From an uncultured Treponema sp. (GTDB lineage Bacteria > Spirochaetota > Spirochaetia > Treponematales > Treponemataceae): a DNA stretch of 47,075 nucleotides. Below, piece after piece: positions 1 through 8,023 of this stretch. A model generated the notes under the pieces. That model made no database searches. It had not been told where the DNA came from and worked only from the letters and a program-made list of their open reading frames with translations. The position numbers were made by a program, and so were the translations under genes. The stretch covers positions 1 to 47,075 of the forward strand of contig CALBGU010000197.1 of the NCBI GenBank assembly GCA_937893155.1, given 5' to 3'. Position 1 is the stretch's first letter. Each line of letters begins with the position of its first letter.

Positions 1-72
1 GACACAGTATTATTCCTCGTGGGCACCGGTAAGTCAGGCATCTGAAAAGTGGTTTCAGGGAGGAGGTTTGTT

Positions 73-627
73 ATGCTTACAAATGATTTTCAGGGAAAAC
101 AATTATCACGACTTGGCTTTGGAACGATGCGTCTTCCTTTGACAGGCAGCAATGCCGGTGATATTGACATGGAGCAGACGGATCGAATGGTGGATTACTG
201 TCTGGAGCATGGCGTCAATTATTTCGACACGGCATATCCGTATCATGGGGGGATGTCTGAGCGAGTGATCGGAAAATCGCTTTCGCGTTATCCAAGAGAA
301 CGTTATTATCTGGCCACAAAATACCCCGGGCATCAGATCAGCAGCAGCTATGATCCGGCAGCGATTTTTGAGGAGCAGCTTGAAAAATGCCGGGTAGATT
401 ATTTTGATTTCTATTTGCTGCATAATGTCTATGAGCATTCGATTCCGGTTTACCGGGATCCCAAATGGGGGATTCTGGATTATTTCCGGGAGCAGAAGCG
501 CAGGGGCCGGATCCGGCACCTGGGATTTTCCACGCATGGGAAGCTGCCGATGATGAAGGAATTTCTGGATGAGTGCGGGGATGATATGGAAACATGTGCG
601 GAAAGAAATACAAATACGCGCGCATAG
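73..627 (+). CDS. aldo/keto reductase, N-terminal fragment with foreign 3' end
   Basis: NAD(P)H-dependent oxidoreductase of the aldo/keto reductase family, TIM barrel, cytoplasmic. The start at ATG 73 is set by a strong ribosome site (GGAGGAGG at 59-66); an in-frame GTG at 49 would overlap that site. The family tetrad is readable: Asp in YFDTAYPYHGG, the following Tyr, Lys in LATKYPG and His in LLHNV. Family homology runs to about residue 172 (GDDMET, near base 588) and then gives way to an unrelated tail of about 12 residues ending at a stop at 625-627. Family members with this beginning usually continue for about 200 more residues, including 4Fe-4S cysteines. The break coincides with the start of a fibronectin-like fragment, so this is a chimeric join rather than a natural short protein. 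The style of the sequence suggests a Clostridia (Lachnospiraceae-like) donor; that is inference. Confidence 0.8.
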   Translation: MLTNDFQGKQLSRLGFGTMRLPLTGSNAGDIDMEQTDRMVDYCLEHGVNYFDTAYPYHGGMSERVIGKSLSRYPRERYYLATKYPGHQISSSYDPAAIFEEQLEKCRVDYFDFYLLHNVYEHSIPVYRDPKWGILDYFREQKRRGRIRHLGFSTHGKLPMMKEFLDECGDDMETCAERNTNTRA

Positions 628-792
628 CCAGGTCAGCAAAGAACACCCTGTCCGTAAAGGCTCTTGCAGACGGAACGAAGCTGAAAAAAGGCACGAACTA
701 CAAGTTCTATGTATCCGCTTACCAGACTGTAAACGGGAAAGACAAGGTGATCGCAACGTCGAAGGCAGTTCATGTCGCAACCAAGGGCGGCA
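594..792 (+). pseudogene. fibronectin type III-like domain fragment of a surface protein
   Basis: An internal piece of one repeat domain, with no genuine start or end. The translated segment contains the pattern KLKKGTNYKFYVSAYQTVNG followed by KVIATSKAVHVATKGG, typical of fibronectin-III/Ig-like repeats of secreted Clostridia cell-wall proteins. An ATG at 594 opens the frame, but there is no ribosome site and no signal peptide, and the left edge abuts the broken aldo/keto reductase. After about base 790 the frame reads the antisense strand of the PEP carboxykinase fragment, so the C-terminal residues up to 884 are not real. It is best read as a short foreign segment in a chimeric contig end. 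Confidence 0.55.
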
Positions 793-1481
793 ATACGAAG
801 AGCAAAGCACTTCTTTCCGAGCAAAGCGTTTCCGCCGTAACCAGAACCATAAGACCAAATCAAATGCTCTTCTGGGAACTGTGAAATGTACTTGTGCTCA
901 ACATCTGCACACGGCCAAACGCCGCCGTCTGTCTCGCCATTGTTGAGTGGCTTACCGACAGAGTGCAAACACGGAACGAACTCGCCGTCTGTGCCGAGAT
1001 ACTGCCATACTTTCTCTCCAGCGCGAGTCATGATGTCCATATTCAAGACAACATACTCTGAGTCTGTAAGCTCAATACCGTTCTTTGAGATGTTTGAGCC
1101 GAGTGGACCCATACAGAACGGGATAACGTACATTGTACGACCGTGCATACAGCCCTTATACAAGCCCTTCATTGTAGCTTTAAGCTCAACTGGGTCAATC
1201 CAGTGGTTTGTAGGACCTGCATCTTCTTCTTTTACTGATGAGATGAATGTGCGGCTTTCAACGCGAGCAACATCAGAAGGAAGAGAGCGGAAGAGGTAGC
1301 AGTTTGGCTTCTTTGCTTCGTTGAGTTTTGTAGCCAATCCTGCCTTTACGCATTTCTGCATAAGGCGGTCATATTCTTCTTTTGAACCGTCGCAGATTAC
1401 GACCTCGTCAGGTTCGCACATCTTTACGCACTCTTCAATCCAAGCCTTGATTTTAGCATGCTTAATGTCATTAAGTGTCAT
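789..1481 (-). CDS. pckG: phosphoenolpyruvate carboxykinase (GTP), N-terminal fragment
   Basis: GTP-dependent PEP carboxykinase, which interconverts oxaloacetate and PEP plus CO2. About 231 residues of the usual ~600 are present. Visible family segments: the N-terminal substrate region (VARVESRTFISSVKEEDAGP), the NHWIDP stretch, MYVIPFCMGPLGS, and YGSGYGGNALLGKKCFALRIA, where homology ends at base 789. Beyond it the reading frame stays open to 633 but encodes unrelated residues. The kinase-1 loop and the GTP-binding half are missing. The start ATG at 1481 follows a ribosome site (TAGGAG on the minus strand) and a good promoter at 1582-1610. The gene was probably intact in its source genome and is cut here by the join at 780-795. 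Confidence 0.85.
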
Positions 1482-1581
1482 GTCTATCTTACTCCTATAG
1501 GAAAGTAGCTTTTTTTAAGCGGGGAAGCTGTGGCATTCTTTTTCAAGAAGATTTCCTCACTCAAAATAAAGTCCGAAATAA

Positions 1582-1610
1582 ATAATAGCGCAATATAAGC
1601 ATTTTTTCAA
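1582..1610 (-). promoter_or_regulatory. sigma70-type promoter for pckG
   Basis: On the minus strand TTGAAA (1610-1605), a 17-base spacer and TATTAT (1587-1582) form a near-consensus promoter about 100 bases upstream of the pckG start. Confidence 0.6.
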
Positions 1611-1725
1611 CACATCAAAATAAATTCTTTCTCATCTTTCTCACTTATTTTCTTTTCACAATATTTTTGATTTCACCATTTTGAGCGGACGGCAAAAGAA
1701 ATCAAAAAAAAATCAAAAATGCAAA

Positions 1726-1754
1726 TTGCTATTTGCACCGCTTGCTGATATAGT
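1726..1754 (+). promoter_or_regulatory. candidate promoter for a leaderless ptsI transcript
   Basis: TTGCTA (1726-1731), a 17-base spacer and TATAGT (1749-1754) place the expected transcription start at about 1761, one base before the ATG at 1762. No ribosome site precedes that ATG, which fits a leaderless mRNA. Computed by eye only. Confidence 0.35.
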
Positions 1755-1761
1755 TATAGAT

Positions 1762-3453
1762 ATGAATATCATACAGGGTGTATCTGCGTCGAGCGGAATA
1801 GGTATTGGAACAGTTTTTATTATTCCTGACACGGTAAAACGGGTTATTCCTCAGCAAACAATCGAAAAAAGCGAACTTGACAGCGGTTGGAAGCGGTTCT
1901 GTAATGCGGTGAAAACAGTGCAGCTGAATATTGCAATGAGTATCGGCGAATTGCTCAAGGACGATTTGCAGCGCATCATTTTTGAAACATATCAGCTTAT
2001 GCTAGACGACCCCGTCTTTGTGCAGCAAGTGCGGACGGCTTACGAAAAAGATTTGCTCAACATTGAATATATCCTCGACCGCGAAGTAAAAGGCTATGCT
2101 GACCGCCTGCGCACCAGCGGCAACGAGTATCTTGCCGAGCGCGCCACAGACATCGAAGACGTGTTCGGGCGCGTTCTGAACGAGCTTTTGGATTATCACC
2201 CGTTTAACATCGAGCAAGTTCCCGATGGCGCAGTAATTGCAGCCCGCGCTATAAGCCCGAGCGACTCCGTGATTCTCTCCAAGCGCAAAATCGCAGGTCT
2301 TGCGCTCATTGAAGGCGGGGTGTCGAGTCACGTTGCCATTTTGGCAAAAAATTACGGGATTCCCGCAGTCTTTGCGCTCAACAACATTACGCAGCTCGTA
2401 AAACCCGGAATGACCGTTATTGTGGACGGCACGACGGGCGAAGTTACGCTTGACCCTGACGAACAGACTATCAAGAACTGCAAAGAGGCAATCGCCGCCG
2501 AAATTGCGCACCAAAAAGCCCTCAAGGTATTCAGAAATCGTTCTGCGGTTACCAAAGACGGCACGGTCTTCAAGATTTACGCCAACATCGGCACGCCCGA
2601 AGAAGCAGAAATCGCGCTCAAAGAAGGCGCAGACGGCATCGGGCTGTTCCGTACCGAGTTTCTTTTTATGAGCGAATCGCATCTTGACCAATCACGGCTT
2701 TCTGAAGACGCGCAATTTGAATCGTACAAGCGCGTTCTTGAGCTGATGAACGGCAAAAGCGTTACTATCCGAACGCTCGACGCAGGAGGCGACAAGCTCA
2801 TCGACATAGACGAAATCCCCAAAATCGACGAGAAAAATCCGATTATGGGATTGCGGGCAATTCGGTTGAGTCTCAAATATCCGCATTTGTTTAAGACGCA
2901 GCTTCGTGCGCTTTTCCGCGCCAGTGCCTACGGGAATCTTCGGATTATGCTGCCGCTGATTACCGACGTGTCGCAGGTTGAGGCGGCAAAATCAATGATT
3001 CGCAAAGTGAAATCTGAACTGGACGAAGAGGGATTGCCGTACAAAGCCGATACGCCTGTAGGAATTATGGTGGAAACGGCGGCGGCGGCGGTGATTGCGG
3101 ACGTGCTTGCCAAGCGGTGCGATTTTTTCTCGCTCGGCACAAACGATTTGACCCAATACACGATTGGGGTGGACAGGGAAAATCAGCAAGTTACCGCGTT
3201 GTACAATGAGTTTCATCTTTCGGTCTTGCGACTTATCAAGAACTCTATCAGCGCGGCGGAAAAAGCTGGCATCGGTATTTCGGTATGCGGCGAAATGGCT
3301 GCGCGCCCCAACAGCGTGCTCACCCTTGCAGGAATGGGAATCCGCCGTTTGAGTATGAGCGCAAAACAGATTTCCAGCGTAAAAGAATTGCTGTCGCGCT
3401 TCTCGATTAACGAACTGCAAGCGATTGCCGAAAAATCGCTCCATTCATATTAA
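1762..3453 (+). CDS. ptsI: phosphoenolpyruvate-protein phosphotransferase (PTS enzyme I)
   Basis: Enzyme I of the PTS takes phosphate from PEP onto a histidine and passes it to HPr. The protein is 563 residues, close to the usual ~570. Order: HPr-binding N-terminal domain (1-145), swivelling His domain with the phosphorylated His190 in GGVSSHVAILAK, then the PEP-binding barrel with DGIGLFRTEFLFM, SLGTNDLTQYTIGVDREN and the catalytic Cys in SVCGEMA near the C terminus. The frame is open upstream to a TTG at 1681, but the start at ATG 1762 matches the family N terminus (MNIIQGVSASSGIGIG). No ribosome site is seen there, and a promoter sits so close that translation may be leaderless. No HPr or EII genes lie in the window, so it may serve regulatory or dispersed PTS proteins. 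A terminator-like hairpin follows at 3477-3522. Confidence 0.93.
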   Translation: MNIIQGVSASSGIGIGTVFIIPDTVKRVIPQQTIEKSELDSGWKRFCNAVKTVQLNIAMSIGELLKDDLQRIIFETYQLMLDDPVFVQQVRTAYEKDLLNIEYILDREVKGYADRLRTSGNEYLAERATDIEDVFGRVLNELLDYHPFNIEQVPDGAVIAARAISPSDSVILSKRKIAGLALIEGGVSSHVAILAKNYGIPAVFALNNITQLVKPGMTVIVDGTTGEVTLDPDEQTIKNCKEAIAAEIAHQKALKVFRNRSAVTKDGTVFKIYANIGTPEEAEIALKEGADGIGLFRTEFLFMSESHLDQSRLSEDAQFESYKRVLELMNGKSVTIRTLDAGGDKLIDIDEIPKIDEKNPIMGLRAIRLSLKYPHLFKTQLRALFRASAYGNLRIMLPLITDVSQVEAAKSMIRKVKSELDEEGLPYKADTPVGIMVETAAAAVIADVLAKRCDFFSLGTNDLTQYTIGVDRENQQVTALYNEFHLSVLRLIKNSISAAEKAGIGISVCGEMAARPNSVLTLAGMGIRRLSMSAKQISSVKELLSRFSINELQAIAEKSLHSY

Positions 3454-3476
3454 AAAAACTGACCGTTATAATGCCG

Positions 3477-3522
3477 TCGGGTCTTGTCTATATATTATAG
3501 TACCTTGACCCGATATTTTTTT
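3477..3522 (+). terminator. terminator-like hairpin after ptsI
   Basis: TCGGGTC (3477-3483) pairs with GACCCGA (3507-3513) and is followed by TATTTTTTT. The loop is long and AT-rich. The CGGGTC/GACCCG arms resemble hairpin repeats found elsewhere in the window (15347-15369). Confidence 0.5.
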
Positions 3523-3575
3523 GCCGTAATCCAATGCAAAAATAGATTCCGAATGACAGAAGGGGGCGGGCGCGC

Positions 3576-3612
3576 AAAAAAAAACTCTCCGCGAAAAACT
3601 TTCGCAGAGAGT
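3576..3612 (-). terminator. rho-independent terminator of the KDPG aldolase gene
   Basis: On the minus strand a 13-bp stem (ACTCTCTGCGAAA with its complement, one G-T pair) is followed directly by at least eight T. It lies 64 bases past the stop of the gene at 3676. Confidence 0.85.
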
Positions 3613-3675
3613 AGCAATGTGTAAGAGGTTTGTTTTTACAAAAAGCCTTTATATGCGCTAAAAATCGGCTAAAGG

Positions 3676-4644
3676 TTAATCTTTTTTCAAGTGGATTGCA
3701 AAGCCGCCGATTTCTTTGTCCAAGTAGACGACCTTGAGCGGTGATTTTCCCACTTCGCCGAGATAGCTTGCCGTTTCCATCACAGGATTGAAACCGAATT
3801 GCTTGAGATATGCGAGCGCACGGTCAACGTTGTGAGTCAAAACGCTCAAATGCCCGTTTTTGCCGCGTCCGGGCTTTTTCATAATCTCGATTTGCGTGTC
3901 GGCAAAAATTGAGGAATTGCCCACCTTTTTGGCAAGCCCGAACAGCGCGAATGTGTCGGCGATTTCGTTTGCAGCGCCCTCGTCGGCGGCATTGATGCCA
4001 ACGTGGTCAATCTTGAAACCGTGCATTGCCTTCACTGCGTCGCGGCAAATCTGCGTGATTTCGTCCCATTTTTCGCCGTTGATAAGGTCCGCTTTGACCA
4101 TCCACGTGCCGCCCATACACAAAATGTTCTTGCGTCTTGCGTATTCGGCGAGATTCTGAGTGGTAACGCCGCCCGTCGGCATAAAAGACACCTGCGGGAA
4201 TGGACCGCCGAGCGCGTCAATCATCTTTACGCCGCCAACCACTTCGGCAGGGAAGAGCTTGATATGCGTTAAACCGTGCGCCAACGCTGCTTCAATGCCT
4301 GTCGGGTCTGAAACGCCGGGCATCACAGGAATATTATTGTCAAGGCAGTACTGCACCACGTCTTCTTTGTAGCCGGGGCTTACGATGAACTTTACGCCAG
4401 CGTTTTTAGCGCGCTCCGCCTGTTCCACGTTGATAACCGTGCCCGCGCCCACGAGCATTTCTGGGCAGGATTTGACGATGGATTTGATTGCGTCCTCGGC
4501 AGCGGCAGTGCGGAACGTAACTTCAGCGGCAGGAAGACCGCCTGCAATGAGCGCCTTGGCGAGCGGAACTGCTTTTGCCGCGTCGTTGATAGCAACGACA
4601 GGAATAATGCCGATGTCGCGAAACTGCGTAAAAATGTCTGACAT
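3676..4644 (-). CDS. KDPG/KHG aldolase with C-terminal VOC/glyoxalase-like domain
   Basis: Class I aldolase splitting 2-keto-3-deoxy-6-phosphogluconate (or 4-hydroxy-2-oxoglutarate) to pyruvate and an aldehyde, in Entner-Doudoroff-type or uronate catabolism. Residues 1-205 are the Eda barrel: catalytic Glu41 in EVTFRT, VGAGTV, SPG, MPGVSDPTG, the Schiff-base Lys129 in HIKLFPAE, and MPTGGV. Residues ~211-322 form an added domain starting HVGIN and containing GHLSVLTHNVDRALAYLKQFG, which looks like one vicinal-oxygen-chelate (glyoxalase fold) unit. Typical Eda is ~210 residues, so the 322-residue length reflects a fusion. The start follows a good ribosome site (AAGGAG). It is monocistronic with its own terminator and diverges from dapA; no kdgK or edd lies nearby, so the physiological substrate is open. 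Confidence 0.88.
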   Translation of the reverse strand: MSDIFTQFRDIGIIPVVAINDAAKAVPLAKALIAGGLPAAEVTFRTAAAEDAIKSIVKSCPEMLVGAGTVINVEQAERAKNAGVKFIVSPGYKEDVVQYCLDNNIPVMPGVSDPTGIEAALAHGLTHIKLFPAEVVGGVKMIDALGGPFPQVSFMPTGGVTTQNLAEYARRKNILCMGGTWMVKADLINGEKWDEITQICRDAVKAMHGFKIDHVGINAADEGAANEIADTFALFGLAKKVGNSSIFADTQIEIMKKPGRGKNGHLSVLTHNVDRALAYLKQFGFNPVMETASYLGEVGKSPLKVVYLDKEIGGFAIHLKKD

Positions 4645-4765
4645 ATTGTATCTCCTTAAATCTTCAAAACCTTTGTATGATTTGATAATAGCGCATTGTG
4701 TTTATTTTGTGCCGACTCTTTTTTGTATTTCAACGCACAATATTTGTTTTGTATTTTTTCGGCTA

Positions 4766-4794
4766 TTGATTTTATTGCATAAATATGCAATAAT
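4766..4794 (+). promoter_or_regulatory. dapA promoter overlapping an inverted-repeat operator
   Basis: TTGATT (4766-4771), 17 bases and AATAAT (4789-4794) form a plausible promoter 32 bases before the dapA start. A perfect inverted repeat, TATTGCAT-AAAT-ATGCAATA (4773-4792), covers the spacer and -10, with another TTGCAT half-site just downstream. That arrangement suits repressor binding. Confidence 0.45.
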
Positions 4795-4825
4795 TTTGCA
4801 TATTCTGAATAAATCGAGGCAAAGA

Positions 4826-5737
4826 ATGGCAGCATTAAGAGGTGCATTCACGGCTCTTGTAACGCCGATGAACGATGACGGAAGCGTCAATTTTGACGGT
4901 TGGCGCGAACTGGTGAAGTATCAACTCGACGGCGGAATCGATGGTCTTGTGCCGCTGGGAACGACGGCTGAAACGCCGACACTTGACGAAGACGGCGAGG
5001 AAGATAAAATCATCGAAATCGTAATGGAAGAGGTCAAAGCCTTTGAGAAAAAATCGGGAAAACACGTTCCGGTAATTCTGGGGTCAGGCAGCAACAATAC
5101 CCGCGATGCCGTGCGCTATTGCAAGCGCGCCAAAGAAGCAGGCGCTGATGCGGCTCTGGTGGTAACGCCGTATTACAACAAGCCTTCCGACGAGGGGATT
5201 TTCAGGCATTTTGAGGCGGTTTCTCGCGTGGGCATTCCGATTGTCGTCTACAATATTCAGGGCAGAACGGGCAGAAATATTTCCACTGCGCTTCTCAAAC
5301 GCATTGCCGAATTGCCGAACATTGCGGGCGTAAAAGAAGCGAGCGGCAATGTGTCGCAGATGATGGACGTGATTGCCGAAATCAAGCACAAAAAAAGCGA
5401 TTTTGCTGTATTCTCGGGCGATGATTCGCTCACCCTGCCTTTGCTCTCGCTCGGGGGCGACGGCGTGGTTTCCGTGGTGTCAAATCTGGCTCCTGCACTG
5501 GTTACCGAAATGGTTCACGACGCGCTTTCGGGAAAATGGGACGAAGCGCGCGCTTTGCATTATCGCCTGTTGCCGTTCTTCAAGGCGGCGTTTGTGGACG
5601 GAAATCCGACATCAATAAAATATGCGATGAACGTGAAGAAATTGCCTGCGGGGGCGGTTCGTTTGCCGCTCGTGGAGGTTAGTGCCGAAGCGAAAAAGGT
5701 CATCGAAAACGCAATGGCGGAATGTGGATTACTGTAA
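4826..5737 (+). CDS. dapA: 4-hydroxy-tetrahydrodipicolinate synthase
   Basis: DapA condenses pyruvate with aspartate semialdehyde, the first committed step of the lysine/diaminopimelate route. The protein is 303 residues (family ~290-300). Visible: the substrate-loop motif GTTAETPTL (residues 45-53), TPYYNKPS, the proton-relay Tyr142 in VVYNIQGRTGRN (usually YNVPGRTG), and the Schiff-base Lys170 in AGVKEASGN. The frame is open far upstream, but that part is antisense to the aldolase gene; ATG 4826 fits the family N terminus (RGAFTALVTPM). The ribosome site is weak (GAGG). asd follows 36 bases later, so the two form an operon making and using aspartate semialdehyde. Confidence 0.93.
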   Translation: MAALRGAFTALVTPMNDDGSVNFDGWRELVKYQLDGGIDGLVPLGTTAETPTLDEDGEEDKIIEIVMEEVKAFEKKSGKHVPVILGSGSNNTRDAVRYCKRAKEAGADAALVVTPYYNKPSDEGIFRHFEAVSRVGIPIVVYNIQGRTGRNISTALLKRIAELPNIAGVKEASGNVSQMMDVIAEIKHKKSDFAVFSGDDSLTLPLLSLGGDGVVSVVSNLAPALVTEMVHDALSGKWDEARALHYRLLPFFKAAFVDGNPTSIKYAMNVKKLPAGAVRLPLVEVSAEAKKVIENAMAECGLL

Positions 5738-5773
5738 AATAAGTCGTCAATCTTGCTTGTTAAGGAGAAAATT

Positions 5774-6877
5774 ATGGCAGATAAAATCAGTGTTGGTGTT
5801 CTTGGCGCAACGGGAATGGTCGGTCAGCGATATATTAAGCTGTTGGAAAATCATCCGTGGTTCGAGGTGACGTATGTGGCGGCAAGCCCGAGAAGCGCGG
5901 GAAAGCCGTATTGCGAGGCGGTGAAGAATCGCTGGCTTATCGGCTCGGATATTCCCGAAGCAGTGGCTGGTTTGACGGTGCAGGACGCGAACGACCCAAA
6001 ACTTGCGCTGGGCAAGTGCAAATTCGTGTTCAGCGCGCTTGAAATGGGCAAAGATGAAATCAAGGCATTGGAAGAAGCCTACGCAGCAGAGGGCATTCCA
6101 GTGGTGTCGAACGCGAGCGCAAACCGCTGGACGAGCGATGTGCCGATGCTGATTCCCGAAATCAACGCGGGACATTTGGACATCATCGAAAAGCAAAAGG
6201 CGCACCACGGTTGGAGCAAGGGCTTTATTGCCGTCAAACCGAATTGCTCGCTCCAGACGTATATGATGCCGCTCCACGCGCTCATTCAGGCGGGCTATCC
6301 TGTGAAGCGAATGATTGTGACAACGCTTCAGGCGGTGAGCGGTGCGGGGTATCCGGGCGTTGCGTCGTTTGATATGATTGACAACATCGTGCCGTTTATC
6401 GGCGGCGAGGAAGAGAAAACCGAAAAGGAATGTCTGAAAATCCTCGGCACCGTTTCGGGAGATGAAATCAAAAATGCGGCGCTTCCGGTGGTGTCGTCCA
6501 CTTGCACTCGCGTTCCTGTCATCGACGGACACACGGCAACGGTGAGCCTTGAGTTCGATTTGCCCGACGACAAAAAGCCGTCCCTCGAGGAAATCGAGCG
6601 CGTGTGGACTTCGTTCCGTGCATTGCCGCAGGAACTCAAGTTGCCGAGCGCGCCCGAAAAGCCGATTGTGGTGCGCCACGAAGAAAATCGCCCGCAGCCT
6701 CGGCGCGACCGCGATACCGAAAAGGGAATGGCGTGCGTTATCGGGCGGCTTCGAAAGTGCAATGTGTTCGATGTAAAATTTGTTGCGTTGAGCCACAACA
6801 CCAAGCGCGGTGCGGCTCTGGGTGGCATTTTGAACGCCGAGCTGCTCAAAGCAAAGGGCTTCTTTGACAACCTGTAA
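5774..6877 (+). CDS. asd: aspartate-semialdehyde dehydrogenase
   Basis: Reduces aspartyl-phosphate to aspartate semialdehyde with NADPH, feeding dapA just upstream and the threonine/methionine branch. The protein is 367 residues with the N-terminal nucleotide motif GVLGATGMVGQRY (8-20), active-site Cys158 in KPNCSLQ, QAVSGAGYPG, and the HEENRPQPRRDRD segment near the C terminus. It resembles the fungal/archaeal-type branch more than the classical proteobacterial Asd. ATG 5774 is chosen because AAGGAG lies at 5762-5767; an in-frame start at 5753 would precede that site. A strong terminator follows at 6888-6918, closing the dapA-asd operon. Confidence 0.93.
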   Translation: MADKISVGVLGATGMVGQRYIKLLENHPWFEVTYVAASPRSAGKPYCEAVKNRWLIGSDIPEAVAGLTVQDANDPKLALGKCKFVFSALEMGKDEIKALEEAYAAEGIPVVSNASANRWTSDVPMLIPEINAGHLDIIEKQKAHHGWSKGFIAVKPNCSLQTYMMPLHALIQAGYPVKRMIVTTLQAVSGAGYPGVASFDMIDNIVPFIGGEEEKTEKECLKILGTVSGDEIKNAALPVVSSTCTRVPVIDGHTATVSLEFDLPDDKKPSLEEIERVWTSFRALPQELKLPSAPEKPIVVRHEENRPQPRRDRDTEKGMACVIGRLRKCNVFDVKFVALSHNTKRGAALGGILNAELLKAKGFFDNL

Positions 6878-6887
6878 CACATCGCAA

Positions 6888-6918
6888 GCAAGGTGCAAAA
6901 CGCACCTTGTTTTTTTTG
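6888..6918 (+). terminator. rho-independent terminator after asd
   Basis: GCAAGGTGC pairs with GCACCTTG around an AAAAC loop and is followed by eight T. It ends the dapA-asd transcript. Confidence 0.9.
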
Positions 6919-7093
6919 CGCATTGCCTGAAAAAGATGTTGAATCACGTTCTGCATAACGGTCGTGTCTAAAAAGAAATTGGTCGCTTTTGGTGCGGGGA
7001 GCGAATTTCTAAAAAAACATCGGTCAAAAAATGCAAAAGGGAAGCGTGTCTAAAAGTAGTTTCGTTTGTTTTTGCTCGGCGACTCGTTTTGAC

Positions 7094-7122
7094 TTGTAAA
7101 AAGGCGCAGAATTGCGTATTTT
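7094..7122 (+). promoter_or_regulatory. candidate promoter of the Mrp-dus operon
   Basis: TTGTAA (7094-7099), 17 bases and TATTTT (7117-7122) lie 37 bases before the ATG at 7159. The rest of the 6919-7093 gap holds only a repeated GTGTCTAAAA motif (two copies) and a bulged inverted repeat (AGAAATT/AATTTCT). Confidence 0.4.
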
Positions 7123-7158
7123 TATTGAGTAACACTTTTTATTTTCTACGAGGTTTGT

Positions 7159-8010
7159 ATGGCAGACGAAAAAGAGAATTGCACACACGATTGCTCTTCT
7201 TGCGGCAAGGATTGCAAGAGCAGGAATTTGCGCGCGTATTTGCGCGAAGGCTGCTCGGTCAAGCACGTTATCGGAGTGGTTTCGGGCAAGGGCGGCGTGG
7301 GAAAATCGCTCGTTACCGATATGCTCGCGGTGAAAATGGCGAAAAAGGGCTATCGCACTGCAATTTTGGACGCAGACATCACTGGACCTTCCGTGCCGAC
7401 GGCGTTCGGGCTGGGCGGCGTGAAAGCCGAGAGCGAGCAGGGCGCGGACGGTCAGTGGTATTTGAAGCCTGTGAAAAGCAAGGGCGGCATCGAGATTATT
7501 TCGATGAATATGCTTTTGCCCGACGAAACCGACCCTGTGTATTGGCGCGGTCCTGTTATCGGCGGCGCGGTGAAGCAGTTTTGGACGGACGTGCAGTGGA
7601 AAGACATCGATTATATGTTCGTGGATATGCCTCCGGGAACGGGCGATGTGCCGCTCACGGTGTTTCAGTCGCTTCCTGTGGACGCGATTGTCGTCGTTAC
7701 AACGCCGCAGCAGCTCGTGCGCGTCATCGTGGAAAAGGCGGTGAAGTTTGCGGCGGGCTTAAAGGTGGCGGTCTTGGGCTTGGTGGAAAATATGAGCTAT
7801 GTGAAATGCCCCGACTGTAGCCGTGAAATCAAGGTGTTCGGCGAGAGCAATGCGGACAAAATCGCGAAGGAATACGGCATTCCGCTCCTTGCGCGAATCC
7901 CGATGGAAGAGCGAATCACTGCCGCCGTGGATTCTGGCGCAATCGAAGAGCTTGACGAAGAGTATCTCGACGCGACGGCGAGCGCAATCGAGGGCTTGAA
8001 AAAAGAATAA
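7159..8010 (+). CDS. Mrp/NBP35-family P-loop ATPase, Fe-S carrier
   Basis: Deviant-Walker-A ATPase that carries and delivers iron-sulfur clusters in the cytoplasm (ApbC/Mrp family). 283 residues. The P-loop GKGGVGKS is at residues 43-50, the switch region has DADITGPSVP, the Walker-B-like segment is FVDMPPGTGD, and the family CxxC (YVKCPDCS) that bridges a cluster in the dimer sits near residue 215. The N terminus adds four closely spaced cysteines (C8, C12, C15, C19) that could bind a further metal centre, as in NBP35-like proteins; that role is inference. The MIP18-like N-terminal domain of longer Mrp proteins is absent. The tRNA-dihydrouridine synthase gene starts 13 bases after its stop, so the two are co-transcribed. 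Confidence 0.9.
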   Translation: MADEKENCTHDCSSCGKDCKSRNLRAYLREGCSVKHVIGVVSGKGGVGKSLVTDMLAVKMAKKGYRTAILDADITGPSVPTAFGLGGVKAESEQGADGQWYLKPVKSKGGIEIISMNMLLPDETDPVYWRGPVIGGAVKQFWTDVQWKDIDYMFVDMPPGTGDVPLTVFQSLPVDAIVVVTTPQQLVRVIVEKAVKFAAGLKVAVLGLVENMSYVKCPDCSREIKVFGESNADKIAKEYGIPLLARIPMEERITAAVDSGAIEELDEEYLDATASAIEGLKKE

Positions 8011-8023
8011 TCGGAGAAAAAGA

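Noticed and set aside
886..1299. 137-residue plus-strand ORF
   Set aside because: Antisense to pckG, which has convincing homology.
4385..4825. 147-residue upstream extension of the dapA frame
   Set aside because: This part lies antisense to the KDPG aldolase gene and across its promoter; DapA homology begins at 4826.
5747..6898. 383-residue minus-strand open frame opposite asd
   Set aside because: It is the antisense shadow of asd; composition is Arg/His-rich with no recognisable family, and asd has clear motifs, a ribosome site and a terminator.
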